From Hansschlegelia quercus (lineage in GTDB: Bacteria > Pseudomonadota > Alphaproteobacteria > Rhizobiales > Methylopilaceae), in the NCBI RefSeq assembly GCF_004310425.1, contig NZ_SIUB01000012.1, positions 1 through 64,000 on the forward strand: DNA of 64,000 bases, in the 5' to 3' direction. The position numbers and the translations under genes are program-made. The notes beneath the pieces were generated by a model. It saw nothing but the letters and a program-made list of their open reading frames with translations, was not told the origin of the DNA and made no database searches. Positions 30,669-40,781 of this stretch are shown one piece after another; position 1 is the first letter of the stretch, and every line of letters begins with the position of its first letter.

Positions 30669-32780
30669 ATGTATTTCCTCATCGTCTTCCTTCCGCTGCT
30701 CGGCGCGATCATCGCCGGCGGCATCGCGCTCTTCGGCGCCCGTAAGCGGCATCCGGGCGCGGTCGGTCCGGTCGACGCCTTTCATCACGGTCATCACGAC
30801 CATGGCCGTGCGCACGTAAGCCATGCCGCTCACGGCGACCACGCGCATCCGACCGGCGGCGACGAGCTCACGCACGCCCATGACGACCACGATCACGGCC
30901 CCGTCGAGCCGGCGGCCTATGGCTCGCGCTTGGCGGAGCTGGTGACGACGGGGCTGCTGTTCGTTTCGGCGATCCTGTCTTGGCTCGCCTTTGTCGATGT
31001 CACGCTGAACGACGCCGACGCCCATGTCCGGATCATGCGCTGGATCTCCGCCGGCAACCTTGAGCTCGATTGGGCCTTCCGGGTCGACACGCTGACCGCC
31101 GTCATGCTGGTCGTCGTGAACACGGTCTCGGCGCTCGTCCACCTCTACTCGACGGGGTACATGCACGAGGACCCGCACCGTCCGCGGTTCTTCGCCTATC
31201 TGTCGCTGTTCACCTTCGCCATGCTGATGCTGGTGACCTCCGACAACCTCGTGCAGATGTTCTTCGGCTGGGAAGGCGTCGGCCTCGCAAGCTATCTGCT
31301 GATCGGATTCTGGTACCAGAAGCCCTCGGCCTGCGCGGCCGCGATAAAAGCCTTCGTCGTCAACCGCGTCGGCGATTTCGGCTTCTCGCTCGGCATGTTC
31401 GCGACCTTCGCGCTGTTCGGCAGCGTCTCGTTCGAGACGATCTTCACCGCCGCGCCCGACATGGCCGACAAAACCATCCACTTCCTCGGCCATGACTGGC
31501 ACGCGCTGACGGTCATCTCGTTCCTGCTGTTCATCGGCGCGATGGGCAAGTCGGCGCAGCTCGGCCTTCACACGTGGCTGCCGGACGCGATGGAGGGTCC
31601 GACGCCGGTCTCGGCGCTGATCCACGCAGCCACCATGGTGACGGCCGGGGTGTTCCTGGTCGCGCGCATGTCGCCGATCTTCGAGCACGCGCCGGATACG
31701 CTAGCCTTCGTCACGGTCGTCGGCGCGACGACGGCGATCTTCGCAGCGACTGTCGGGCTCGTGCAGAACGACATCAAGCGGGTGATCGCCTACTCCACCT
31801 GCTCGCAGCTCGGTTACATGTTCGCCGCGCTCGGCGTCGGGGCCTATGGCGTCGGCATCTTCCATCTGTTCACGCACGCCTTCTTCAAGGCGCTGCTGTT
31901 TCTCGGCTCCGGCTCGGTCATCCACGCGATGCACCATGAGCAGGACATGCGGAACATGGGCGGCCTGCGCCGCCTGATCCCGGTCACTTACTGGATGATG
32001 GTGATCGGCACACTGGCGCTCACAGGCTTCCCGCTCACGGCTGGCTATTATTCCAAGGACGCCGTGATCGAGGCGACATACGCCGCCCATTCAGGTCCCG
32101 GCCTGTACGCCTTTGTGCTGCTGGTGACGGCGGCCCTGCTGACCTCGTTCTACTCGTGGCGGCTGATCTTCCTGACCTTCCATGGCGCGCCGCGGGCGTC
32201 GCTTGAGACCATGAGCCATGTCCATGAGAGCCCGCGCGTGATGCTGGCGCCACTGTTCGTGCTGGCGATCGGCGCGCTGCTGGCCGGCATCGTGTTCCAC
32301 GGCTCTTTCATCGGCGAAGGGCACGAGGAGTTCTGGCGCGAGGCGCTCTTCACGGGCGAGCACAACGAGATCATGCATCACATGCATGAGGTTCCGGCTT
32401 GGGTCGTCTACTCGCCGTTCGTCGCCATGGTGCTGGGCTTCGCGCTGTCCTGGCTGTTCTACATCAAACAGCCGGACCTGCCGGCGCGCTTCGCCGGGAC
32501 GGCGCCAGCCGTCTACCGGTTCCTGCTGAACAAGTGGTACTTCGACGAGCTTTACGACCTGATCTTCGTGCGGCCCGCGAAGTGGGTCGGACGCTTCCTC
32601 TGGAAGACCGGCGACGGCAAGATCATCGACGGCTATGGCCCGGACGGACTATCCGCGCGGGTGATCGACGTCACCGACCGCGTGGTGCGGCTGCAGACCG
32701 GCTTCGTCTATCACTACGCCTTCGCGATGCTGATCGGCGTGGCCGCCCTGTTCACCTGGTTCATGGTTCGGGGGCTGTGA
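30669..32780 (+). CDS. nuoL: NADH-quinone oxidoreductase subunit L with His-rich insert
   Basis: 703-residue antiporter-like proton-pumping subunit. Core motifs include [20 protein letters not shown] (Glu in helix 5, in parts [11 protein letters not shown]), [21 protein letters not shown] (Lys in helix 7, in parts) and the lateral-helix C-terminus. Between helix 1 (residues 3-23) and helix 2 (about 86-105) lies an unusual stretch at residues 39-76 with 14 histidines, mixed with Asp and Gly. Relatives usually have a short loop here, though some alphaproteobacteria carry inserts. Starts two bases after nuoK. Confidence 0.96.
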   Translation: MYFLIVFLPLLGAIIAGGIALFGARKRHPGAVGPVDAFHHGHHDHGRAHVSHAAHGDHAHPTGGDELTHAHDDHDHGPVEPAAYGSRLAELVTTGLLFVSAILSWLAFVDVTLNDADAHVRIMRWISAGNLELDWAFRVDTLTAVMLVVVNTVSALVHLYSTGYMHEDPHRPRFFAYLSLFTFAMLMLVTSDNLVQMFFGWEGVGLASYLLIGFWYQKPSACAAAIKAFVVNRVGDFGFSLGMFATFALFGSVSFETIFTAAPDMADKTIHFLGHDWHALTVISFLLFIGAMGKSAQLGLHTWLPDAMEGPTPVSALIHAATMVTAGVFLVARMSPIFEHAPDTLAFVTVVGATTAIFAATVGLVQNDIKRVIAYSTCSQLGYMFAALGVGAYGVGIFHLFTHAFFKALLFLGSGSVIHAMHHEQDMRNMGGLRRLIPVTYWMMVIGTLALTGFPLTAGYYSKDAVIEATYAAHSGPGLYAFVLLVTAALLTSFYSWRLIFLTFHGAPRASLETMSHVHESPRVMLAPLFVLAIGALLAGIVFHGSFIGEGHEEFWREALFTGEHNEIMHHMHEVPAWVVYSPFVAMVLGFALSWLFYIKQPDLPARFAGTAPAVYRFLLNKWYFDELYDLIFVRPAKWVGRFLWKTGDGKIIDGYGPDGLSARVIDVTDRVVRLQTGFVYHYAFAMLIGVAALFTWFMVRGL

Positions 32781-32785
32781 CGGCG

Positions 32786-34288
32786 ATGACCGACTGGCCC
32801 ATCCTCTCGCTGCTGACCTTCCTGCCGATGGTCGGCGTCGTCTTCCTGCTGATCATCCGCGGGAACGACGCGGCGGCGCTCAGGAACGTCCGTCATGTCG
32901 CGCTCTGGACGACGGTGGTGAACTTCGCGGTTTCGCTCGTGCTGTGGGCTAAGTTCGACCCGTCGAATCCCGGCTTCCAGTTCGTCGAGAACGCGGAATG
33001 GCTCGGCGGCGCGATCAACTACCGGATGGGCGTGGACGGGATCTCGACCCCGTTCATCATCCTGACCGCGTTCCTGATGCCGTTCTGCATCCTGGCGTCG
33101 TGGACCTCGATCACGTTCCGGGTCCGCGAATACATGATCGCCTTCCTCGCGCTCGAGACGCTGATGATCGGCGTCTTCTCGGCGCTCGACCTCGTGCTGT
33201 TCTACCTGTTCTTCGAGGGTGGGCTGATCCCGATGTTCCTGATCATCGGCATCTGGGGCGGCGCGCGCCGGGTCTACGCCAGCTTCAAGTTCTTCCTCTA
33301 CACGCTGCTCGGCTCGCTGCTGATGCTGGTCGCCATTCTCGCGATGTACGGCGCGGCGGGCACGACCGACATCCAGCAGCTGCTCGCCTTCAAGTTCCCG
33401 GCGGGCGTGCAGTGGTGGCTGTGGCTCGGCTTCTTCGCTTCCTTCGCGGTGAAGATGCCGATGTGGCCGGTGCACACCTGGCTGCCCGACGCGCATGTCG
33501 AGGCGCCGACCGCGGGCTCGGTGATCCTCGCCGGCATCCTGCTGAAGATGGGCGGTTACGGCTTCCTGCGCTTCTCGCTGCCGATGTTCCCGCTAGCGAG
33601 CGCGGAGTTCGCGCCGCTCGTCTGGACGCTCTCGGTGGTGGCGATCATCTACACCTCGCTGGTCGCGCTGATGCAGGAGGACATCAAGAAGCTTATTGCC
33701 TACTCCTCGATCGCCCATATGGGCTTCGTGACGATGGGCATCTTTGCGCTGAACCCCCAGGGGGTGCAGGGCGCGGTGTTCCAGATGGTGAGTCACGGTC
33801 TCGTATCCGGCGCGCTGTTTCTGTGCGTCGGCGTGGTCTACGACCGCATGCACACCCGCGAGATCGCGGCCTTCGGCGGCCTCGTGAACAAGATGCCGTG
33901 GTACGCGGCGGCCTTCATGGTCTTTACCATGGCCAACGTGGGTCTGCCCGGCACGTCCGGCTTCGTCGGCGAGTTCCTGACGCTGATCGGCGCCTTCAGC
34001 GCGAACAGCTGGGTCGCGCTGTTCGCGACGACGGGCGTGATCTTGTCGGCGGCTTACGCGCTCTGGCTCTATCGCCGCGTGGTGTTTGGGCCGATCAGGC
34101 CGGGGCTGGAGGCAATCCCGGACCTTTCGCGCAAGGAGATCGCCTTGCTGGTCCCGCTCGCCGTGCTGACGATCGTCTACGGCGTGTGGCCGGCACCGGT
34201 GCTCGACATGTCGGCCGCGACCGTCGACGCGATGCTCCAGACGACGCACGCGGCGATTGACGCCGCCAGCAAGGTGGCCGCGCGATGA
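32786..34288 (+). CDS. nuoM: NADH-quinone oxidoreductase subunit M
   Basis: 500-residue antiporter-like subunit. Motifs include [24 protein letters not shown] (Glu in [10 protein letters not shown]) and [23 protein letters not shown] (Lys in VKMPMWP). The ATG at 32786 gives the family length; an in-frame GTG at 32777 that overlaps the nuoL stop is also possible. The stop overlaps an 11-codon frame leading to nuoN. Confidence 0.96.
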   Translation: MTDWPILSLLTFLPMVGVVFLLIIRGNDAAALRNVRHVALWTTVVNFAVSLVLWAKFDPSNPGFQFVENAEWLGGAINYRMGVDGISTPFIILTAFLMPFCILASWTSITFRVREYMIAFLALETLMIGVFSALDLVLFYLFFEGGLIPMFLIIGIWGGARRVYASFKFFLYTLLGSLLMLVAILAMYGAAGTTDIQQLLAFKFPAGVQWWLWLGFFASFAVKMPMWPVHTWLPDAHVEAPTAGSVILAGILLKMGGYGFLRFSLPMFPLASAEFAPLVWTLSVVAIIYTSLVALMQEDIKKLIAYSSIAHMGFVTMGIFALNPQGVQGAVFQMVSHGLVSGALFLCVGVVYDRMHTREIAAFGGLVNKMPWYAAAFMVFTMANVGLPGTSGFVGEFLTLIGAFSANSWVALFATTGVILSAAYALWLYRRVVFGPIRPGLEAIPDLSRKEIALLVPLAVLTIVYGVWPAPVLDMSAATVDAMLQTTHAAIDAASKVAAR

Positions 34289-34320
34289 CCGAAGCCCGCA
34301 GCCCCAAGAACGAGTCCTGA
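34285..34320 (+). other. 11-codon relay frame between nuoM and nuoN
   Basis: An ATG overlapping the nuoM TGA (ATGA at 34285-34288) opens a frame [11 protein letters not shown] that stops at 34318-34320, five bases before the nuoN ATG. It could pass terminating ribosomes from nuoM to nuoN. Coding for a functional peptide is unlikely. Confidence 0.35.
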
Positions 34321-34325
34321 CCGCG

Positions 34326-35765
34326 ATGGAAGCCACCGCTCTCCCGTCGTTCGCCCCGGCGCTCCCCGAGATCGTGCTCGCGGTCGGGGCGCTCGTTCTC
34401 GTGCTGATCGGCGCCATGATGGGCGATCGCGCGACGAAACTCGTGAACGGGCTTGCGCTCGGTCTGCTCGCGCTCGCGACCGTGCTGGTCCTCGTCCTGC
34501 CCGTGGACGACGTCGCCAGCTTCGGCGGCTCGTTCAGGCTCGACTCGTTCGCGCGCTTCATGAAGGCGCTCGCCTTCATCGGAGCCTTCGCGGCGCTTGC
34601 GCTGTCGTTCGACTACATGAAGCGCCAGCACTTCGCCCGGTTCGAATACGCCATCCTCGTTGTGCTCTCGACGCTGGGGATGGCGCTGATGATCTCGGCA
34701 GGCGACCTCATCGCGCTCTATCTCGGCCTCGAGCTCCAGTCGCTCGCGCTCTACGTCATCGCCGCGATCCACCGCGACGACGTTCGCTCGACGGAAGCCG
34801 GGCTGAAGTACTTCGTCCTCGGCGCGTTGTCCTCCGGCATGCTGCTTTACGGCGCGTCGCTGGTCTACGGCGCGACAGGCGCGATCGGCTTCGCCGAAAT
34901 CGCGCAGTCGCTGTCGACAGGTCAGTCCTCGATGGCGCTGATCTTCGGCATCGTGTTCCTGATCTCAGGCTTCGCCTTCAAGGTCTCGGCCGTGCCGTTC
35001 CACATGTGGACGCCGGACGTCTATGAAGGCGCGCCGACGCCGATCACCGCTTTCTTCGCCTCCGCCACCAAGGTCGCGGGCATGGCGATGTTCGTGCGGG
35101 TGGTCTCCGAGGCGTTCCCGACGGTGACGACGGAATGGCGGCAGGTCGTGGTGTTCGTCGCGATCGCCTCGATGGCGCTCGGGTCGTTCGCCGCCATCGG
35201 CCAGAAGAACATCAAGCGCCTGATGGCCTATTCCTCGATCGGCCACATGGGCTACGCCCTCGTCGGTCTCGCCGCCGGTACGCCGGAAGGCGTGAAGGGC
35301 GTCGCGATCTATGTCGCGATCTACGTCGCCATGACGCTCGGCGCTTTCGCCTGCATCCTCTCGATGCGGATCGGCGATCGCTACGTCGAGGACATCGGCG
35401 ACCTCGCCGGTCTATCGCGCACCAAACCCGCCATGGCCTTCGTGCTGGCGATGATCATGTTCTCGCTCGCCGGCATTCCGCCGATGGCGGGCTTCTTCGC
35501 CAAGCTCTACGTCTTTTATGCCGCGGTGAACACCGGGCTTTACCCGCTGGCCGTCATCGGCTTCGTGCTGAGCGTGGTCGGCGCGTTCTACTACCTGCGC
35601 ATCGTCAAGATCATCTATTTCGACGACGCGACGGTGGAGTTCGCCCCGATGACCTTCGCGGCGAAGGTGGTTCTCGCCGTCTCGGGCGGCTTCACGATCC
35701 TCTATTTCGTCTATCCCAGCCCGCTGACGGCCGCCGCGGCCTCAGCCGCGCAGTCACTGTTCTAA
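34326..35765 (+). CDS. nuoN: NADH-quinone oxidoreductase subunit N
   Basis: 479-residue antiporter-like subunit, last of the operon. Motifs include [19 protein letters not shown] (conserved Glu) and [24 protein letters not shown] (in parts: [20 protein letters not shown]). The ATG at 34326 follows the relay frame. birA begins ten bases after its stop, so the operon continues. Confidence 0.96.
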   Translation: MEATALPSFAPALPEIVLAVGALVLVLIGAMMGDRATKLVNGLALGLLALATVLVLVLPVDDVASFGGSFRLDSFARFMKALAFIGAFAALALSFDYMKRQHFARFEYAILVVLSTLGMALMISAGDLIALYLGLELQSLALYVIAAIHRDDVRSTEAGLKYFVLGALSSGMLLYGASLVYGATGAIGFAEIAQSLSTGQSSMALIFGIVFLISGFAFKVSAVPFHMWTPDVYEGAPTPITAFFASATKVAGMAMFVRVVSEAFPTVTTEWRQVVVFVAIASMALGSFAAIGQKNIKRLMAYSSIGHMGYALVGLAAGTPEGVKGVAIYVAIYVAMTLGAFACILSMRIGDRYVEDIGDLAGLSRTKPAMAFVLAMIMFSLAGIPPMAGFFAKLYVFYAAVNTGLYPLAVIGFVLSVVGAFYYLRIVKIIYFDDATVEFAPMTFAAKVVLAVSGGFTILYFVYPSPLTAAAASAAQSLF

Positions 35766-35775
35766 GGCCGCCTCG

Positions 35776-36576
35776 ATGAGCTTTGCGCTCGGCGCGGTCG
35801 CGGTCGCCGCCGGCCACTCGCTGGAAGCCTACGACACGATTGGCTCGACCAACGCCGAAGCCATGGCGCTTGCGCGCGAGGGCAGGGGGCCGGCTTGGGT
35901 CGTCGCGCGCGCGCAGACGGAAGGCCGGGGCCGACGCGGTCGCGAATGGTCGACCGAGCGCGGCAATCTCGCGGCGAGCTTTGCGACCACTGTCGAGGCC
36001 TCGCCCGCCACCGCGGCGACGCTCGGCTTCGTCGCGGGGCTTTCGCTCGAAACCGCGCTTCGTCAGGTCGCGCCCTCGCTTCAGGCACGCGACGCGCGGC
36101 CGGAGCTGAAATGGCCGAATGACGTGATCGTCGACGGCGCGAAGCTCGCGGGGATCCTGCTGGAGGCTAATGCGCTCAAGGACAGCCGGCTCGCCGTCGT
36201 GGTGGGGATCGGCGTCAACGTCGTCTCCGCGCCGGAAGGTCTACCTTATCCCGCAACCTCGCTCGCGGCTCGCGGCGACGCGGTCGAGGCCGAAGCGCTG
36301 TTCGTGGCGCTTGCGGACTCGTTCGTCGGCTGGCTCGAAGTGTGGGATAGCGGGCGAGGCCTGCCAGCGGTCCGCAAGGCCTGGATGGCGCGCGCCGCAG
36401 GGCTTGGCGCACAGGTTTCGGTCGATTTTGGCGGCCGAACGATCCGCGGGCGCTTCGAATCGATCGACGACAGCGGCCGGCTCGTCGTACGGGCTGCTAC
36501 CGGCATCGCCACTGCGATCTCCGCCGGCGACGTTTATTTCGGCGCGGCCGCCTCGGCCCCAGCCGCGCAAGGATAG
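35776..36576 (+). CDS. birA: Biotin-[acetyl-CoA-carboxylase] ligase
   Basis: 266-residue enzyme that joins biotin to the carrier protein of acetyl-CoA carboxylase. The ATP/biotin loop GRGRRGREW and WPNDVIVDGAKLAGILLE (in parts: KWPNDV, KLAGILLE) are intact; GIGVNV follows and the C-terminal SH3-like domain is present. The N-terminal DNA-binding domain of E. coli BirA is absent, so it is the monofunctional type. Between nuoN and rnj, as in relatives. Confidence 0.93.
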   Translation: MSFALGAVAVAAGHSLEAYDTIGSTNAEAMALAREGRGPAWVVARAQTEGRGRRGREWSTERGNLAASFATTVEASPATAATLGFVAGLSLETALRQVAPSLQARDARPELKWPNDVIVDGAKLAGILLEANALKDSRLAVVVGIGVNVVSAPEGLPYPATSLAARGDAVEAEALFVALADSFVGWLEVWDSGRGLPAVRKAWMARAAGLGAQVSVDFGGRTIRGRFESIDDSGRLVVRAATGIATAISAGDVYFGAAASAPAAQG

Positions 36577-36579
36577 AAA

Positions 36580-38244
36580 ATGGCTTCGGACCTCGTCTTC
36601 GCGCCGCTCGGCGGAGTGGGCGAAATCGGCATGAACGCCGGCCTTTACGGCTATGGCGAAGGTAACAAACGACGCTGGCTGATGGTCGACTGCGGCGTAA
36701 TGTTCGGCGACGCCGCCGCGACGCCCGGCATCGACCTCATCCTGCCTGACATCCGCTTTGCGAAAGCGAGGCGCGGCGAGATCGACGCGCTGGTGCTGAC
36801 GCACGCGCATGAAGACCATTACGGCGCGCTTCTTGACCTGTGGCCCGAGCTTCGCTGCCCGGTCTACGCGACGCCGTTCGCCGCCGCGATGCTCGAGTCG
36901 AAGCGGGCGGCCGAGCGCGGCGCGCCCAAGATCGACGTGCGCGTCGTCAATCAGGGCCAGCGCTTCACCGTCGGGCCGTTCGATATCGAGATGGTCACGG
37001 TCGCACATTCGATCCCGGAATCCTGCGCGCTCGCGATCCGCACGCCGGCGGGCCTCGTGGTCCACACCGGTGACTGGAAGATCGACAAGACGCCCGTGCT
37101 CGGCCTGCCGACGGACGAGAAGCGCCTGCGCGAACTCGGTGAAGAGGGCGTCGCCGCGGTCATCGGCGATTCCACCAACGCGACGAGGCCCGGCCTGTCG
37201 CCGTCCGAGACGGAAGTCGCGACGAGCCTTGCGGGGCTGATCAAGGCTGCCAAGGGCCGCGTCGCGGTGACGACCTTCGCCTCGAATGTGGGGCGCCTGC
37301 GCGCGGTCGCGGACGCCGCCTTGGCTGCCGACCGCCAGGTCGTGCTGATCGGCCGCGCCATGTGGCGGGCGGCCGAGGTCGGCCGTGCGCTTGGCATGTT
37401 CGACGGCATCCCGGACTTCCTCGAGCCCGACGCCTACGGCTACCTGCCGCGCGACAAGGTCGTCGCGATGATGACCGGCAGTCAGGGCGAGCCACGCGCA
37501 GCGCTTGCCCGCGTCGCGCAGGGCGACCACCCGCTGGTGACGCTCGCCAAGGGCGACCGCGTGATCTTCTCCTCGCGCGCCATTCCCGGCAACGAGAAGG
37601 CGGTCGGCTCCATCATCAACGGCCTGATCGCCGGCGGCGCCGAGGTCATCACTGACCGCACCCACTTCACCCACGTCTCCGGGCATCCCCAGCAGGAGGA
37701 GCTCACGCTGCTCTACGGCTGGCTGAAGCCCAAGTTGCTGGTCCCGGTGCATGGCGAAGAGGTGCACATGGCCGAGCACGCGATCGTCGCGAAGAAGGCG
37801 GGCGTGCCGAAGGTCCTGCGGGTGCATGACGGCGAGGTCATCCGCGTCGCGGGCGGCGCCCCTGAGGTGGTCGACCAGATCGTCACCGGCCGCATGTTCA
37901 AGGACGGCAAGGTCATGATCCACGCGACTGAGCCGGCGGTCGGCGAACGTCGCAAGCTGTCCTTCGCCGGCGTCGTGTCGGTCGCGGTGGCGCTTGACGG
38001 GCAGGGCGGCGTCGCCGGCGATCCTGAGGTGCGCTTCACCGGCCTGCCGCCGCGGGATGACGAAGGCACGCCGATGCTGGAGGTCATTCGCGACACCGTG
38101 CTCGACTGTCTCGATGGCTTGCCGCGGCAAAAGCGCCGGGACCGCGGCTTGGTCGTGACCGCGATCGAGCGTGCGCTACGCTCCGAACTCAACCTGGTCT
38201 GGGGCAAGAAGCCGGTTTGCCACGTGGCGGTGCTGAAGGTCTGA
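36580..38244 (+). CDS. rnj: Ribonuclease J
   Basis: 554-residue metallo-beta-lactamase/beta-CASP ribonuclease with 5'-exo and endonuclease activity in RNA processing. The zinc motif THAHEDHYGAL lies at about residues 73-83, further ligands in VHTGDWK, and beta-CASP motifs in GDSTNATRPG, TTFASNVGR and HVSGHPQQEEL. A small C-terminal domain is present. Four bases after birA, probably one transcript. Confidence 0.94.
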   Translation: MASDLVFAPLGGVGEIGMNAGLYGYGEGNKRRWLMVDCGVMFGDAAATPGIDLILPDIRFAKARRGEIDALVLTHAHEDHYGALLDLWPELRCPVYATPFAAAMLESKRAAERGAPKIDVRVVNQGQRFTVGPFDIEMVTVAHSIPESCALAIRTPAGLVVHTGDWKIDKTPVLGLPTDEKRLRELGEEGVAAVIGDSTNATRPGLSPSETEVATSLAGLIKAAKGRVAVTTFASNVGRLRAVADAALAADRQVVLIGRAMWRAAEVGRALGMFDGIPDFLEPDAYGYLPRDKVVAMMTGSQGEPRAALARVAQGDHPLVTLAKGDRVIFSSRAIPGNEKAVGSIINGLIAGGAEVITDRTHFTHVSGHPQQEELTLLYGWLKPKLLVPVHGEEVHMAEHAIVAKKAGVPKVLRVHDGEVIRVAGGAPEVVDQIVTGRMFKDGKVMIHATEPAVGERRKLSFAGVVSVAVALDGQGGVAGDPEVRFTGLPPRDDEGTPMLEVIRDTVLDCLDGLPRQKRRDRGLVVTAIERALRSELNLVWGKKPVCHVAVLKV

Positions 38245-38323
38245 GAACCAAAGCGTCCTCCCGGACGACGCAGAACGCCGATCCGGGATCGTCATCAAAA
38301 TGGAGCGCTTGTCTCGGCGTACG

Positions 38324-38355
38324 ATCCCGGCTCTACGCTTCGCTCCAGCCGGGAT
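38324..38355. repeat. REP-like palindrome
   Basis: ATCCCGGCT (38324-38332) and AGCCGGGAT (38347-38355) around CTACGCTTCGCTCC. A related half site, CCGGGATCGTCAT, occurs at 38284-38296. The pattern matches intergenic palindromes dispersed in many alphaproteobacterial genomes. Confidence 0.55.
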
Positions 38356-38387
38356 GACGCCCGGTCGCTCTGTGGAGGGACTTTGCG

Positions 38388-38792
38388 ATGATCGGCCGCC
38401 TGAACCACGTCGCCATCGCCGTGCCGGACATCGAGGCCGCGACCGCGGTCTATCGCGATACGCTCGGCGCCAAGGTCACGCCGGTCGCCCAGGAGCCTGA
38501 TCACGGCGTCTCCGTGGTCTTCATCGAACTGCCGAACACCAAGATCGAGCTGCTTGAGCCGCTCGGCGAGAACTCGCCGATCCAGGCGTTCCTCGATCGC
38601 TCGCCGGCCGGCGGCATCCACCATGTTTGCTACGAGGTCGACGACATCATTGCGGCGCGCGATCAGCTGAAGGCTCAGGGCGCGCGCGTGCTCGGCTCCG
38701 GCGAGCCCAAGACCGGCGCGCACGGCAAGCCCGTCCTGTTCCTTCACCCCAAGGACATGCTGGGGACGCTGGTGGAGCTCGAGCAGGCTTGA
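38388..38792 (+). CDS. mce: Methylmalonyl-CoA epimerase
   Basis: 134-residue vicinal-oxygen-chelate protein that interconverts (R)- and (S)-methylmalonyl-CoA in propionyl-CoA use. NHVAIAVPDIEAA gives the first metal-binding His, FIELPNTKIELLEPLG the Glu, GGIHHVCYEVDD the second His. Length matches the family. Its position after rnj is conserved in Rhizobiales. It overlaps the next gene (TTGA). Confidence 0.92.
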   Translation: MIGRLNHVAIAVPDIEAATAVYRDTLGAKVTPVAQEPDHGVSVVFIELPNTKIELLEPLGENSPIQAFLDRSPAGGIHHVCYEVDDIIAARDQLKAQGARVLGSGEPKTGAHGKPVLFLHPKDMLGTLVELEQA

Positions 38793-39070
38793 TCTTCTCC
38801 TTCGTCAGCTGGCTTGCGGTCTACTTCGTCGTCTGGTGGACAACGCTGTTCGTGGTGTTGCCCTTCGGGGTGCGCAGCCAGTCCGAGGCTGGCGAGATCA
38901 CGCCCGGCACGGAACCCGGGGCACCAACGGTCACGCGGGTCGCGCGCATCGCGATTATCACCACGATCGTGGCGACGATCGTCTTCGGCGTCGTCTATGT
39001 CTCGCTTACCCAAACAATGTTTACCCTCGACGACATCCCTCTTTTTCCTCGCTTCGACCGGGTCAGCTAG
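38789..39070 (+). CDS. DUF1467 family membrane protein
   Basis: 93-residue small inner-membrane protein of unknown function with two hydrophobic segments (FSFVSWLAVYFVVWWTTLFVVLPFG, in parts, and IAIITTIVATIVFGVVYVS). PFGVRSQ and GTEPGAP are the family hallmarks in between. Read from a TTG that overlaps the mce stop. Its place between mce and proS is conserved in Rhizobiales. Confidence 0.85.
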   Translation: MIFSFVSWLAVYFVVWWTTLFVVLPFGVRSQSEAGEITPGTEPGAPTVTRVARIAIITTIVATIVFGVVYVSLTQTMFTLDDIPLFPRFDRVS

Positions 39071-39157
39071 GTTGCCGGTCTAGCCAATTGCAACCTTATT
39101 AACCTTTCGCCGGCTAGCTTTTCGTGTGCCCACAAAGGCGGTCTGGGGGAAGAGGCG

Positions 39158-40273
39158 ATGTTTTGGCGTAAGACAAAGACGGGTGCGGAGCAGGAGGCCA
39201 AGCTCGACGCCCTCAACAAGGTTCAGGCGATCATTGAGTTCGATCTCGATGGCAACGTAATTACCGCGAACCACAACTTTCTGAGCGTCGTGAGCTACTC
39301 GCTTGAGGAGATCACCGGCCGACATCACAGCATGTTCGTCGATCCTATAGAGGCTCAGGGGCCGGAATACCGCGCCTTTTGGCAGCGTCTGCGATCCGGA
39401 GAAATCCAGGCGACGCAGTTCAAGCGCATTGCCAAGGGAGGACGAGAAGTCTGGATCGAGGCTTCGTACAACCCGCTTAAGGACCGGTCCGGCAAACCGT
39501 ACAAGATTGTGAAGTTCGCAACCGACGTGACGTCGCAGGTCAAGCTGCTGACCGATCTCCGGCGGATCATCGACCATAACTTCACCGAGATTGATCAAAC
39601 GCTCGGCCAGTCTTCAAGCCAGTCGACGGCTGCGTCCGGCGCTACCCAGGCGGCGGCGAGCAACGTCAGCATGATGGCGGCGGCGGCCGAGGAATTGGCG
39701 GCGTCGGTGGAGCAGATCGCGGAAGGGATGGTCAAGTCTCATGCGGCGACAACGAGCGCCAGCGCCACCACGATGGCGGCTGGCGAGTCCGCGCAGCGTC
39801 TAAGTAAGGCCGCGGATTCCATGAGCGGAGTCGTCAACCTGATCCAGAACATCGCGGCGCAGATCAATTTGCTCGCCTTGAATGCGACGATTGAGTCGGC
39901 GCGCGCCGGCGATGCTGGCCGCGGCTTCGCGGTGGTCGCCCAAGAGGTGAAGAAGCTGGCTAACGATGCGGCGAAGGCGACTGAGCAGATCAGCTCCGAA
40001 ATTGATCAGGTTCAGATGATCTCGGGAGAGGTGGTCTCATCTCTCGCCTCGATCGGAAGTTCGTTCGAAGTGATGCGCGAGCATGTGGCGGCAACCGCCG
40101 CGGCAATGGAGCAGCAGCGCGGCGTGACCCGGGACATGTCGTCGAACATGCATAGCGCCTCAGGAGCGGTAAACGGCATCTTCGACAACGTCGCCGCGAT
40201 CTCCGCCGCCGTGGCTCAGGTGACCGCGGCGGTCGGCGTTACGCGGGACGCAGCTCGCGTGCTCGCCCGCTGA
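39158..40273 (+). CDS. Soluble PAS-domain chemoreceptor (MCP)
   Basis: 371-residue methyl-accepting chemotaxis-type protein without membrane segments. A PAS/PAC domain covers about residues 20-125 (IIEFDLDGNVITANHNF; WIEASYNPLKDRSGKP), typical of heme- or flavin-based internal sensors, though no ligand can be assigned. The signalling domain follows (about 150-371), with the hairpin-tip signature from INLLALNATIESARAG to GFAVVAQEVKKLA near residues 230-265. It is somewhat lower in GC by eye than its neighbours and sits inside the otherwise conserved mce-DUF1467-proS order, so it is probably an insertion. Confidence 0.9.
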   Translation: MFWRKTKTGAEQEAKLDALNKVQAIIEFDLDGNVITANHNFLSVVSYSLEEITGRHHSMFVDPIEAQGPEYRAFWQRLRSGEIQATQFKRIAKGGREVWIEASYNPLKDRSGKPYKIVKFATDVTSQVKLLTDLRRIIDHNFTEIDQTLGQSSSQSTAASGATQAAASNVSMMAAAAEELAASVEQIAEGMVKSHAATTSASATTMAAGESAQRLSKAADSMSGVVNLIQNIAAQINLLALNATIESARAGDAGRGFAVVAQEVKKLANDAAKATEQISSEIDQVQMISGEVVSSLASIGSSFEVMREHVAATAAAMEQQRGVTRDMSSNMHSASGAVNGIFDNVAAISAAVAQVTAAVGVTRDAARVLAR

Positions 40274-40781
40274 GGTCGCTTCTCGGGCCAAGAGGCGGCT
40301 TTCGGTCAAGGCGGGGGCGGCGCTCTCTTCTTCGTGGATAAGCGCCGCCGTCCGTCGAATCCGCTCAACCGACCTCCTGAAAAGCGAGGACGGGCCGATG
40401 GAAGGCAAAAAAAAGCAAGGCCGAAGCCTTGCTGCTTTTCAGTGCGCATTCCGTCCGAAGACCGACGCCGCGAGTGGTGCGGGACTTTCGGCGTCAGGCT
40501 GGAACGCCGTGAAGCGCTCCGGGGACGGGCGTCCTCCCAAGTGCGGAGCCGGGGTTGACCGGTGAGGCGAAAGCCGCCGGCTGGCTCCTTTGTTATGCGG
40601 AGAGACTAGCGGCCCCGCAGGGACTTGTCATCTCCCTAGGCACGTGGCGCCGAAAAAAGAAGCGAACGCCCCTCAGCGTCATTTACTTGTGTTTCACAGG
40701 CCCTTCGGCTTTCGTGCCGGCCGTCCGGGATATGCTGCCTGCGCCGGGCGAAGATTCGTTCGTAGGTCCTTGGGTCACTCG
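40274..40781. other. Non-coding stretch with terminator and stable stems
   Basis: 508 bases between the chemoreceptor and proS with no convincing gene. After the terminator at 40407-40440, three self-complementary stems follow: GACGCCG/CGGCGTC (40464-40470, 40489-40495); GGAC/GTCC near 40522-40533; and a nested stem GGAGCC/GGCTCC (40545-40550, 40583-40588) enclosing CCGG/CCGG and a GGC-GAAA-GCC hairpin (40566-40575). It could hold a small RNA or a proS leader; no known RNA family was recognised. Confidence 0.4.
40407..40440. terminator. Bidirectional terminator after the chemoreceptor
   Basis: AGCAAGGC (40415-40422), CGAA loop, GCCTTGCT (40427-40434), preceded by an A-run and followed by GCTTTT. 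It can act in both directions; 134 bases after the chemoreceptor stop. Confidence 0.8.

Noticed and set aside
40590-40781. In-frame extension upstream of the proS ATG.
   Set aside because: ProRS of this type begins [15 protein letters not shown]; the upstream residues are atypical and lie in the structured non-coding region.
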